DNA of 10,114 nt from Bacteroidota bacterium (GTDB lineage Bacteria; Bacteroidota; Bacteroidia; SpSt-205; S141-50). Location of the stretch: positions 1 to 10,114 of the forward strand of contig WFXK01000126.1 of the NCBI GenBank assembly GCA_015490695.1, read 5' to 3'. The notes beneath the pieces were generated by a model. The model was not told where the DNA came from, made no database searches, and was given only the letters and a program-made list of their open reading frames with translations. Positions 1-7,435 of the stretch are shown piece after piece. A program made the translations under genes and the position numbers. Every line of letters starts with the position of its first letter. Position 1 is the first letter of the stretch.

Positions 1-2567
1 ATAAATTGCATGTCTAAAATCTCTTGTGGAAGACCGTAGAAAGGAAGATTTTCTTTATTTTGGAATCGTATAGATACCCACTCTTGCATACCACCTAAGT
101 AGAATTGCGGAGGCTGTGTGCCGAAGCTGATGCCTGCTTGAGCATAAGAAGCCCATTGTATAGGGGAAATCAAAGGTTGATAACGCTTCCATTGTAAACG
201 AAGCATAGTAAAGCGATGAGCAGGATGACTACTCCAAAAGTGTTTTATCCACCATTGCCACCACCAACCCCGATAAGGCTCTTTAAAACGATAACGCATT
301 AATGCCCCTTCATAACCCATTTGAAATAAAATCCCTGTAGAAATGGTATCATGTTGGAAGGGGTCAAACAAGGCTAAGTCTTTGCGTTCCATACGTTGAA
401 AATGGGCTTGTAGTCTTAATTGATGTTGTTGATTATCCACTAAAGGCATAATAATCCCTAAGGCTTGTCGTTGAAAACGCAGGTATACGGGAGCCCGTAA
501 TAAATAATTTTCCCATAAGCCGTCTATCCAAGGCAACCATCGCTTATCTAAACGCCTATAAGTTATCCCATAAAAACCACTGCGTAGGGTATAATACATC
601 CCTAAACGAAACTGCAATTGATGTACCTGCCGTACATCCCTAACAACAATCTTCCAAAAAAGATGCAAACGATAAAGCGGATGTAAGGAAAGTTTATAAT
701 CAGACTGCCACAGTTCTAAACGATTGGCATAAATTTTCATTTGTCCTTGTGCAGGCGCTTTTTGTCGTTTTTTAGATGGTTTTTTTCCTGTAGTAGCAAC
801 TTGTTCGGGTTGAGGAATTTCCCATGTTGGAGGTTCATAGTCCTCTTCATCAAAAATATAAAAGTATACTTGGTAAGTATCTTTAGGCGCTGGAGTAGTA
901 TCCTTAGGAAGGATTTCTTCGGACTTAGGTAAAACTAAAGGTTCTTTACGCTGCAAATACTTTAAACGATAATGGGCTAACGGACTCAAAGGAAGTAAAT
1001 AATGATTTCCCAAGCGACTTTTTTTTACTACGGGTTTCCATTCTGAAAAGGTATAGTAAAACAATTGTTGTTTATCTTGTTGGGGGTACCATATGCCCGC
1101 CTTTTCCACTGTTACGTTCTCTATCTTCCGAATCCCTACTGCAAGATGGGGAACGCCGTGTATAGTAGTGTGCTGTATCAATAACGTATCATAGGGTTGT
1201 GCCTGCAAAATATCCCAAGGTTCTTGAATCACTTTTTCTATACTATCTTTCTTCCAACGATAATAACGATAGATTCCGTAAGCGGCGTAAACGCTGTCTC
1301 TATCCACACTAATATACCACCATTGAGGTGATGGTGTTATGGAGATTTCATCGTAGGCATCTTGGGTAATCGGTTTTAGTTTTCGCATTCGCAAATCCAG
1401 CGTGTAGGCATCGGTTTGTCCGTCATAGCTTCCAATAAGCAACCATTGGTCTTGCCATGGGTCATAGGTTGTATAGCCAACCCAATCTAATTGACGTCGC
1501 CATGGACGGCGTACCCACTCTTGCTCCTTGGTATAAAAACTATAAGATACATATCCGCGAAGTGTTGGAAGTGTAATTAGTAGCTGTGTTTTATCTTTCC
1601 ACGATAGACTAACTTTTAACTCGGGCAAAAACAAAGGATTTAATGGAAAAGAAACTTTCAATGGTAAAACCTTATGTTTTTTCTTTTCCAGTGAATACAC
1701 AGCAAGATGAATGTTTTTTTTATGGAAGTAAGCATAGGCAATCAATTGACTTTTAGGTTCTATAGCGTAGGTTATGAGATAACTTTTAGAGGGGCGTGGC
1801 AAAGGGATTTCTTCTGAAGTAGCCTCGTTAGGCGGATCTATATAGTGTTCCTTGACCCATTTTAACCATTCATAAACCAAGCGGCGAAAACTAATGTGGA
1901 AAGTAATGACAGCAGCGCTGTAAGGAGTTTCCGCAACCTTTAACAAATAAAAGAACTCTTGAATTTTCCTTCTGCTGTAGCGGGTTTCTATGTAAAACCA
2001 GAAGGATTTAAAAAGCGCTTTTTGGTAGTAGCGTATCGGTGTGATTTCTCCCCATTGTTTTGCTGGGGGCAGACGCTTTAGACTAAACAACAGGCTTTCA
2101 TCTATGGGCTTCCATCCTTCACCAATATAAGCAGGTAGTCCTAACCATACCCATTGAGGAGGTATCAAATAACGATTGCGGTGCCAAAAACGTGCTTCAG
2201 AAAAAAGATGATAAACATACAAATGGGTGATTCCCCAACGAATTTGCTCCTCCAAGGAGCGCAAAGAGCCATTGTAAAACACCCGTATGCTATAAGGTTG
2301 GTTTTTAATAAAATACCATTGCTGTTCTTCAGGCAAACGAGCAAAATGCCCTATGGAAGGGAAAACAAAAATCCGTATCCGCTGTTGAGGAATGTACTCA
2401 AAAAAGCGTGTTAATTCTTCTACTACTCTATTACCAATCTGTGCTGTTCTTTCTAAAAGCTGTTTATGCTGATTATCCCCTACAACCTCTACGTTTTCAA
2501 ATACTAAACTAACCTTCCAAGGTAATTGAGCATAAGCCAGCGCAAGGATAAAAATAAGTAGTCGCAT
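1..2567 (-). CDS. TolB-like / peptidase-MA-like exported protein, C-terminus beyond the window
   Basis: The frame stays open from the ATG at 2567 to the window edge, giving 855 residues with no stop seen. The start is firm: a TGA in frame lies directly before the ATG, and nuoI ends 8 bp upstream. Residues 1-13 form a short signal peptide (MRLLIFILALAYA, cleavage before Q14), so the protein leaves the cytoplasm. Residues about 15-240 resemble the gluzincin-like N-terminal domain of Bacteroidota proteins often labelled 'translocation protein TolB': the hallmark stretch PQWVWLGLPAYIGEGW (137-152) and a later SFW-Y region (188-192) followed by FRRLVYEWLKW (227-237). The zinc motif HExxH is absent; the matching place reads THLYVYH (114-120). 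Residues about 260-540 could be WD40-like propeller blades (for example GSYDGQTDAYTLDL, 379-392). After a charged Lys/Pro linker (about 545-608), alternating aromatic strands and YLGGMQEW (823-830) suggest the start of a D15-like outer-membrane barrel. The family call comes from remembered motifs; the exact role is unknown. Confidence 0.65.
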   Translation of the reverse strand, partial: MRLLIFILALAYAQLPWKVSLVFENVEVVGDNQHKQLLERTAQIGNRVVEELTRFFEYIPQQRIRIFVFPSIGHFARLPEEQQWYFIKNQPYSIRVFYNGSLRSLEEQIRWGITHLYVYHLFSEARFWHRNRYLIPPQWVWLGLPAYIGEGWKPIDESLLFSLKRLPPAKQWGEITPIRYYQKALFKSFWFYIETRYSRRKIQEFFYLLKVAETPYSAAVITFHISFRRLVYEWLKWVKEHYIDPPNEATSEEIPLPRPSKSYLITYAIEPKSQLIAYAYFHKKNIHLAVYSLEKKKHKVLPLKVSFPLNPLFLPELKVSLSWKDKTQLLITLPTLRGYVSYSFYTKEQEWVRRPWRRQLDWVGYTTYDPWQDQWLLIGSYDGQTDAYTLDLRMRKLKPITQDAYDEISITPSPQWWYISVDRDSVYAAYGIYRYYRWKKDSIEKVIQEPWDILQAQPYDTLLIQHTTIHGVPHLAVGIRKIENVTVEKAGIWYPQQDKQQLFYYTFSEWKPVVKKSRLGNHYLLPLSPLAHYRLKYLQRKEPLVLPKSEEILPKDTTPAPKDTYQVYFYIFDEEDYEPPTWEIPQPEQVATTGKKPSKKRQKAPAQGQMKIYANRLELWQSDYKLSLHPLYRLHLFWKIVVRDVRQVHQLQFRLGMYYTLRSGFYGITYRRLDKRWLPWIDGLWENYLLRAPVYLRFQRQALGIIMPLVDNQQHQLRLQAHFQRMERKDLALFDPFQHDTISTGILFQMGYEGALMRYRFKEPYRGWWWQWWIKHFWSSHPAHRFTMLRLQWKRYQPLISPIQWASYAQAGISFGTQPPQFYLGGMQEWVSIRFQNKENLPFYGLPQEILDMQF

Positions 2568-2575
2568 TCATTTGA

Positions 2576-3163
2576 TTAAGATTGTTGTGAATAATCTTTT
2601 AAGCTGTGGATGTTATTACTTCGCAAGAATTGATAATTTTTTCCGTAATTGGGGTTTCTATATTTGGCTAAGAATTCCAGTCGTTCTTTTAGTTTTTCTT
2701 TTGGGACTAATAGTTTCTCTTTGGTCATAATGGCTTCTGCTCTGGAGGTAAATACGAAGTCGTATTCTGGGCTCATAACAATAGCTTCTTCGGGACAGAC
2801 ATCTTCGCACAAACCACAATAGATACATCGTAGCATATCAATTTCAAACCATAAGGGGTAGCGTTCTTTAGGGTCGTCCGTTTCTGCAGCTTGCATACTG
2901 ATGGCTAAGGGAGGACACACTCTAGCACATAAACCACAAGCCACACAACGCTCCTTACCATTTTCTTCTACTAACACAGGACGTCCACGAAATTCTGGTC
3001 CTAAGTGAAAACGCTCCTCTGGATATTCCACGGTCATCTTTTTACGAAACATCAACTTAAGCGTGTACCACATTCCCTTGAATATAACGGGGAAGTATAG
3101 TTTATGCCACCAACTTAGTTTTCGTTCTGACTTATCGCCTTTAACGATTCTTATTTTTCCCAT
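2576..3163 (-). CDS. nuoI: NADH-quinone oxidoreductase subunit I (complex I, 2x[4Fe-4S])
   Basis: A 195-residue protein close in length to known NuoI (E. coli 180). It holds the two iron-sulphur clusters N6a and N6b that carry electrons through the peripheral arm of complex I towards quinone at the cytoplasmic face of the membrane. Both ferredoxin-type motifs are complete: C73-x2-C76-x2-C79-x3-C83-P and C113-x2-C116-x2-C119-x3-C123-P. Family signatures YPEE (47-50), FRGRPVL (58-64) and ERCVACGLC (71-79) are clear, as is the amphipathic N-terminal helix region (about 17-40). The C-terminus is basic and slightly extended. The ATG at 3163 keeps the whole family alignment and is bounded by the stop of the upstream gene, 27 bp away and in the same frame. 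A promoter candidate lies directly upstream. The oddity is context: neither neighbour is a nuo gene, although nuoI usually sits between nuoH and nuoJ. Confidence 0.95.
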   Translation of the reverse strand: MGKIRIVKGDKSERKLSWWHKLYFPVIFKGMWYTLKLMFRKKMTVEYPEERFHLGPEFRGRPVLVEENGKERCVACGLCARVCPPLAISMQAAETDDPKERYPLWFEIDMLRCIYCGLCEDVCPEEAIVMSPEYDFVFTSRAEAIMTKEKLLVPKEKLKERLEFLAKYRNPNYGKNYQFLRSNNIHSLKDYSQQS

Positions 3164-3171
3164 AGCAATAG

Positions 3172-3203
3172 CAAAGGTAGTAAAAAAGCATTAACGTACC
3201 AAA
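3172..3203 (-). promoter_or_regulatory. Bacteroidota-type promoter candidate for nuoI
   Basis: On the minus strand TTTG (3203-3200) is followed after 20 bp by TACCTTTG (3179-3172). This fits the known Bacteroidota sigma-ABfr consensus, a -33 TTTG/TTG and a -7 TAnnTTTG about 19-21 bp apart. The -33 box lies in the last codons of the upstream surface-protein gene and the -7 box in the 27-bp gap. The predicted transcription start falls only a few bases before the nuoI ATG at 3163, so the transcript would be nearly leaderless. This is inferred from sequence alone. Confidence 0.55.
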
Positions 3204-6200
3204 GTGATGCTACCTCTATAGATGGTTTCTCCTATACGGATGACGTAGAAGTATTGTCCTTCGGGCAGGGGTTTTCCTTGGAAGGTGCCATCCCAGGCAA
3301 CATTGGGTTGAGAAGCACTAAAGACTACTCTACCCCATCTATCTACAACTTGGACTTCAAAGGGTTGAGTTCCGTCGTAGCGGAAGACGATACGGTCGTT
3401 ATAACCATCGCCATTGGGGGTAAAGACATTGGGCACATCTAATTGAGGGGCTAAAACCACATAAGTGGGGGTTTGGACTTCATAGGTACATCCCATAGAG
3501 TCTGTTACATAGAGCGTTACTTGATAATACCCTGGTTTTTCATAGGTGTGTTTGGTTTCTCGGGTTGTTGCGTGGTGTCCATCACCGAAGTCCCATACGA
3601 TAAAGCGAGCGCCGTTGTTCGTGGTATCTCCTTTATAACGGAAATAAATCGTTGTTCCTAAGGGGATTTTAATAGGGGCTTCTGGGTCAGCAATAATCTG
3701 AGGCTGTAGCCCAGGGCGCAAGGTAATTACTGCTTGTTTAGTGGCTTGACTTAAGCAAAGCCCGTTACTATTCACAGAAAGGGTGACCACATAAGTACCC
3801 CCTTGCGCATATACATGAACAGGATGAACCTCATTGCTGATAGTACCATCGCCAAAGTCCCAGAAATAGCTATGAGCCCCTTGACTTTGATTTAAGAAAG
3901 AGACTTTTAATTGATTACAGCCTTCTTCTATGGAGTAAGTGAAGTCTGCTATGGCATCGGGATACACTTGGAGGAATAGGCTATCGGCTACGATGCAGGT
4001 AGAGTCACCTTCGTAGACATAGACATAAACGTATTGGCTGGTATCCAATTGAATTTGGGCGATTTGGGTAGTATCGTTGATTTGTTGGGTTTGCAGTGGT
4101 TGGGGGTTCCACAGGAAGGTAGCACTGCCGTAGCCGCCAACAGCCGTTAAAACAATCGTATCGCTACTACAATACTGGTTCGTATCGCTTTGTAAACGCA
4201 CAGAGTATCCTCCTTCAACGAAGATTTTAACCGAATCTATGCTTTCACAGCCTGCGTAGACGCCGTGGAAGTAGTAGGTTGTTCCTTCTGTGGGAGCAGC
4301 TTTGGGGTTAACTGCCGTAGAGTCGCTTAATCCTGTTGCGGGCGTCCAATAAACATAATACGGGTCTACTGCCCACAATACCTTAGCGGGCAATACTATA
4401 GAATCTCCCATGCAAATTTTATGCCATCCGATGCCTGTAGTATCTGCGTCTATTAAAGGAGGATGTCTTACAATCACAACAGCAGAATCTTGTAGAAACA
4501 AAGGACATCCTTGAATAGAAGCCCAGACATAGAAGGTCATGGTATCGGGTGGGAACACTATAGGGTTTTCTGCTGTGCTATCTACTATGTATGCTGAAGG
4601 AGACCATTGATAAAGGATGTTGCCTGTATAGCTACCAACGATGGCAGTAGTGGTTTGCAGTTGTATAGAATCGCCTGCACACATTTCGTAGTAGGGTTGT
4701 TTCAGTTGTACCTGTGGATAGGGTTTTACGGTGACTGTCACAGAGTCAGCGTCGCTAAGGCAGCCGTTATTATTGACAACGAGGAAGTAGGTTACCGTAT
4801 GGGGTGGACTTGCCCATGGTCTTGGTGCCGTAGAATCGGAAAGTCCAAGGGATGGGGTCCATAAATAAGTGAAGTTAGAATCGGTCCCTTGTGGTAAGTC
4901 TCCTAATTGCACACTATCTTTATAGCAGACTTCTACATCTGGACCTGCGTTTGCGATGGGTTTAGGGATGACGTACACAACTACAGTAGCATTAGAGTCC
5001 AATGGGTCGCTACTGCAGCCTGTATAAGTAGAGGTAACTACTAAGGTGTAGATGGTTGTGGTATCGGGTGTGGCGTAGGGGTTAGCGATATTGGGGTTAT
5101 TGAGGCTATTAGCTGGGCTCCATTGGTAGTCATAGCTACCAAAGCCGGGGTTTAGGACGCTTCCTTGGAGAAAGACGCCGGGTCCCCCTTCACAAATGAA
5201 GGTATCTTCGCCTGCATAAGCGATAGGGCGTTCTACTGCTTGAACGTAAACAGGTACGGAATCGGCTTCACAACCTAATGCATCTGTAATATGCAACCAA
5301 TACAGTTGATTGCTTGGTGGAGATGCTAAAGGTCTTAAAACATAAGGATTGCTTAAGTAGTTGGCGGGTGTCCATTGAATAAAGTAGGGAGGCGTTCCCT
5401 CCGAGACGTTTGCAGGTAATTCCACAGGGTCACCACCGATACAATAGACAACGATACCTGTATCCAAGGTAATTACAGGCTTAGGATTGATAATGATTTT
5501 GATACTGTCTACTGGACCGCTGCAGCTGCCATAAGAGGCGACCAAATAGTACACCGTTGTGGTATCTACGCTTGCCCATGGATTAGGCACGTTGGGATTG
5601 CTCAATCCTGTAGCAGGCCACCATTGAAAGCTACTGCCGGGCACATTGCTAGTCCCTTGTAATTGAATTAACAAGGAATTTCCACAGACTAAGGTATCTT
5701 CTCCTGCATCGGCAATCGGTCTTGGATAAACCATCACAGTGTCCATGGAGTCGGCATTAGAGAAAGCGCAACCTTCCATGTAGATAGTTAGTAATACGGG
5801 TTTAGGTCCTGGGCTATCCCATGAGACGTTATGAGGTCCTTTGCCTGAAGCAGTTGAAGGTTGTGCTCCTGCGCCAAAATCCCATTGGAATTGTGCAGTA
5901 TCGGGTGCAGTACCTATATACAACACGCTCGCTGTATCATCTACACAAACAGAAGTATCACTCCATAAAGTTTCTAAACTTGGAGGCACAACGTTAATTC
6001 TTACTGTTCCGCTATCTTTTACTGTACAGCCTGCGCCATCGGTTACCTCTACATAATATTGATACGTTCCCGAGTCAGGATAGGCATAGCTCGCGGTAGA
6101 ACCCGTAACGTTTAGTCCACCATCACCATACCATTGTACTGTAAAGGGAGGAGTTCCTCCTAAGACAGGAGCGCTAAAATAACCGACATTACAATTCACC

Positions 6201-7429
6201 AAGGCTGTGTCCATGACGGTTATATCCCCCCCACGAACATATAATACGAAAGTTCTCTGGGTTCTCCCTTCAATAGGACAAGCATCGTCTTTTGCATAAA
6301 CAGTAAACAAATAAGGGGCAGCACGAGGTATAGGATTATTCCACTGGAATAATGCTTTCCTTGGTCCTATGACAGTAAACGTGGCAGAAGGAATGCCGTT
6401 ATTCCAGCCTATGGTGATGTTGTCTCCTAAGTTCGGGTCGTAAATAGGGATTTCAAAAGAAACAGGCTGATAGGCACAGATAGTATCTACGAAGACCCAT
6501 GTGCTATCTATCCCTGCGATTTGGGGTTGTACTTGATTTCCACAATTTAAAACAGTAATTTGTATATCCCGCATAACTTGTCCGATAGGGACTCCATTAC
6601 GCCATTCTGTTACATAGATACATAATGTAGCTTTTTGTCTTTGCGTTGGAAACATAGAAATATCACCTGTGATAGGATCTACGCTCAAGGGTGGGTTACT
6701 TGCCATAGGGTTTGTTGCTGAATAAGGTGGTTGATAAGGAACAATTACAGGAGTCCCATTAGGAAATTGTCCTGGAACATCTAAATAATCCCAGCAAGGT
6801 CCTAAGCTATAAGATAAGGAATCTCCATCTATATCTGTAGCTCCCTGGTTAAATACAAAAGGCTGATTTAAACATACGTAAGGCACAGGCAATTCTGAAA
6901 ACACGGGACTGGAATTACATCCTGCTGTCAGATCAATTTTAGTTACTCCTGAGTAAAGGTTTACCGAAGAGCTGTTTTGGATATTAATAATGCTATCATT
7001 ACGAGTAAAGCCATAGAGCTCTATAATCACAGAATCGCACCGAGGGCTATTACCAAAGTAGTAATCCCGAAAGTAGACACCTCTTTGAACTCCCTTAATA
7101 GGGGCATTGGGGTTTGTACAGGTAGTTTGTACAGTAGGACAAACTGGGGTGATTTCTTCTTCGGTTGCTACGGCAACCCACGGTCCTAATGGTACTGGTG
7201 CGGCACACCCTGAAGGAAATAGCTTAAAATTCAAATCCATACAATTGCATGAACCACAATTAGGAGGATCATCTGGAAGGCAAAAACTGCTACCACTACA
7301 ATCTTTATACCAAGTAATCCATATACGATAAGTATCCTGTCCAATACATTGATAATAAACATCCATACCCATCCAGTGGGTTGCCCACGCAACAGAGATA
7401 CCTAAAAGATATAAAATTCGTCGTATCAT
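3191..7429 (-). CDS. Large T9SS-exported multi-PKD/Ig-like repeat surface protein (gliding-motility-associated C-terminal domain)
   Basis: A complete 1412-residue protein. The signal peptide is short (residues 1-16, AWA then T17). The mature start, THWMGMDVYYQCIGQDTYRI (17-36), followed by W-Y-K-D-C, resembles the '(S/T)H-GG-(D/E)-Y-C-G-N-Y-YRDC' N-terminal domain seen in many Bacteroidota surface proteins. It is Cys-rich (C44, C50, C58, C61, C63, C75, C97, C104). A cadherin-like DIDGDSLSYSL (199-209) follows, then Ig/PKD-like domains to about 568 (QWYGDGG 432-438, QWDFGAG 515-521). Residues 571-1158 are seven tandem Ig-like modules. Two PKD domains follow (YFWDFGDG 1188-1195; FIVWDFGDG 1276-1284), then the CHU_C domain (about 1330-1412; FTPNGDGYND, DRWGRVVF, final ITLVR). 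CHU_C is the type B T9SS sorting signal, so Sec export and then T9SS delivery to the surface or medium is expected, with adhesin or matrix roles inferred. The start is 6 bp after the preceding paralogous gene, so co-transcription and possibly coupled translation are likely. No enzyme domain is visible. Confidence 0.9.
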   Translation of the reverse strand: MIRRILYLLGISVAWATHWMGMDVYYQCIGQDTYRIWITWYKDCSGSSFCLPDDPPNCGSCNCMDLNFKLFPSGCAAPVPLGPWVAVATEEEITPVCPTVQTTCTNPNAPIKGVQRGVYFRDYYFGNSPRCDSVIIELYGFTRNDSIINIQNSSSVNLYSGVTKIDLTAGCNSSPVFSELPVPYVCLNQPFVFNQGATDIDGDSLSYSLGPCWDYLDVPGQFPNGTPVIVPYQPPYSATNPMASNPPLSVDPITGDISMFPTQRQKATLCIYVTEWRNGVPIGQVMRDIQITVLNCGNQVQPQIAGIDSTWVFVDTICAYQPVSFEIPIYDPNLGDNITIGWNNGIPSATFTVIGPRKALFQWNNPIPRAAPYLFTVYAKDDACPIEGRTQRTFVLYVRGGDITVMDTALVNCNVGYFSAPVLGGTPPFTVQWYGDGGLNVTGSTASYAYPDSGTYQYYVEVTDGAGCTVKDSGTVRINVVPPSLETLWSDTSVCVDDTASVLYIGTAPDTAQFQWDFGAGAQPSTASGKGPHNVSWDSPGPKPVLLTIYMEGCAFSNADSMDTVMVYPRPIADAGEDTLVCGNSLLIQLQGTSNVPGSSFQWWPATGLSNPNVPNPWASVDTTTVYYLVASYGSCSGPVDSIKIIINPKPVITLDTGIVVYCIGGDPVELPANVSEGTPPYFIQWTPANYLSNPYVLRPLASPPSNQLYWLHITDALGCEADSVPVYVQAVERPIAYAGEDTFICEGGPGVFLQGSVLNPGFGSYDYQWSPANSLNNPNIANPYATPDTTTIYTLVVTSTYTGCSSDPLDSNATVVVYVIPKPIANAGPDVEVCYKDSVQLGDLPQGTDSNFTYLWTPSLGLSDSTAPRPWASPPHTVTYFLVVNNNGCLSDADSVTVTVKPYPQVQLKQPYYEMCAGDSIQLQTTTAIVGSYTGNILYQWSPSAYIVDSTAENPIVFPPDTMTFYVWASIQGCPLFLQDSAVVIVRHPPLIDADTTGIGWHKICMGDSIVLPAKVLWAVDPYYVYWTPATGLSDSTAVNPKAAPTEGTTYYFHGVYAGCESIDSVKIFVEGGYSVRLQSDTNQYCSSDTIVLTAVGGYGSATFLWNPQPLQTQQINDTTQIAQIQLDTSQYVYVYVYEGDSTCIVADSLFLQVYPDAIADFTYSIEEGCNQLKVSFLNQSQGAHSYFWDFGDGTISNEVHPVHVYAQGGTYVVTLSVNSNGLCLSQATKQAVITLRPGLQPQIIADPEAPIKIPLGTTIYFRYKGDTTNNGARFIVWDFGDGHHATTRETKHTYEKPGYYQVTLYVTDSMGCTYEVQTPTYVVLAPQLDVPNVFTPNGDGYNDRIVFRYDGTQPFEVQVVDRWGRVVFSASQPNVAWDGTFQGKPLPEGQYFYVIRIGETIYRGSITLVR
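3194..3442 (-). other. CHU_C / type B T9SS sorting domain of the 1412-residue protein
   Basis: Residues about 1330-1412 contain the family landmarks in order: VPNVFTPNGDGYND, F-V-VVDRWGRVVF, WDG-F-GKPLPEGQYFYVI and the terminal RGSITLVR. In Bacteroidota this domain directs passenger proteins through the type IX secretion system, and type B signals are generally paired with a dedicated PorP/SprF-like partner. No such partner gene is in the window. Confidence 0.9.
3956..5719 (-). repeat. Seven tandem Ig-like modules (protein-level repeat) in the 1412-residue protein
   Basis: Modules of about 80-90 residues begin near residues 571, 651, 735, 825, 906, 991 and 1074. The consensus runs PIA-AG-D-x3-C, then D-(V/I)-x-L-x-G, Y-(Q/L)-W-(S/T)-PATGLS(N/D)-x4-P-A-PDTTT-Y-L-V, a second Cys near -GC-, and DSV-V-V-PKP joining the next module. 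The two cysteines per module could form a disulphide across the Ig-like sandwich, which is inferred. The seventh module lacks the PATGLS segment and has GGYG instead. DNA identity between modules is low except in short stretches such as those encoding PATGLS (5597-5617 and 4322-4342), so the array is old rather than freshly amplified. Confidence 0.85.
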
Positions 7430-7435
7430 AGAGAT

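Noticed and set aside
741..932. Plus-strand open frame of 63 codons, and similar plus-strand frames across the window (e.g. 2154-2414, 4607-4864, 7107-7331)
   Set aside because: All lie antisense within well-supported minus-strand genes, show no family motifs, and have compositions expected from reversed coding sequence.
2513..2571. Alternative ATG at 2571 for the TolB-like gene
   Set aside because: It is in another frame and meets a stop after about 20 codons. The ATG at 2567 opens the long frame and follows an in-frame TGA.
3956..5719. CRISPR-like or satellite repeat array
   Set aside because: The periodicity is about 250 bp and seen mainly at protein level, with no identical direct repeats or unique spacers; it reflects Ig-like modules.
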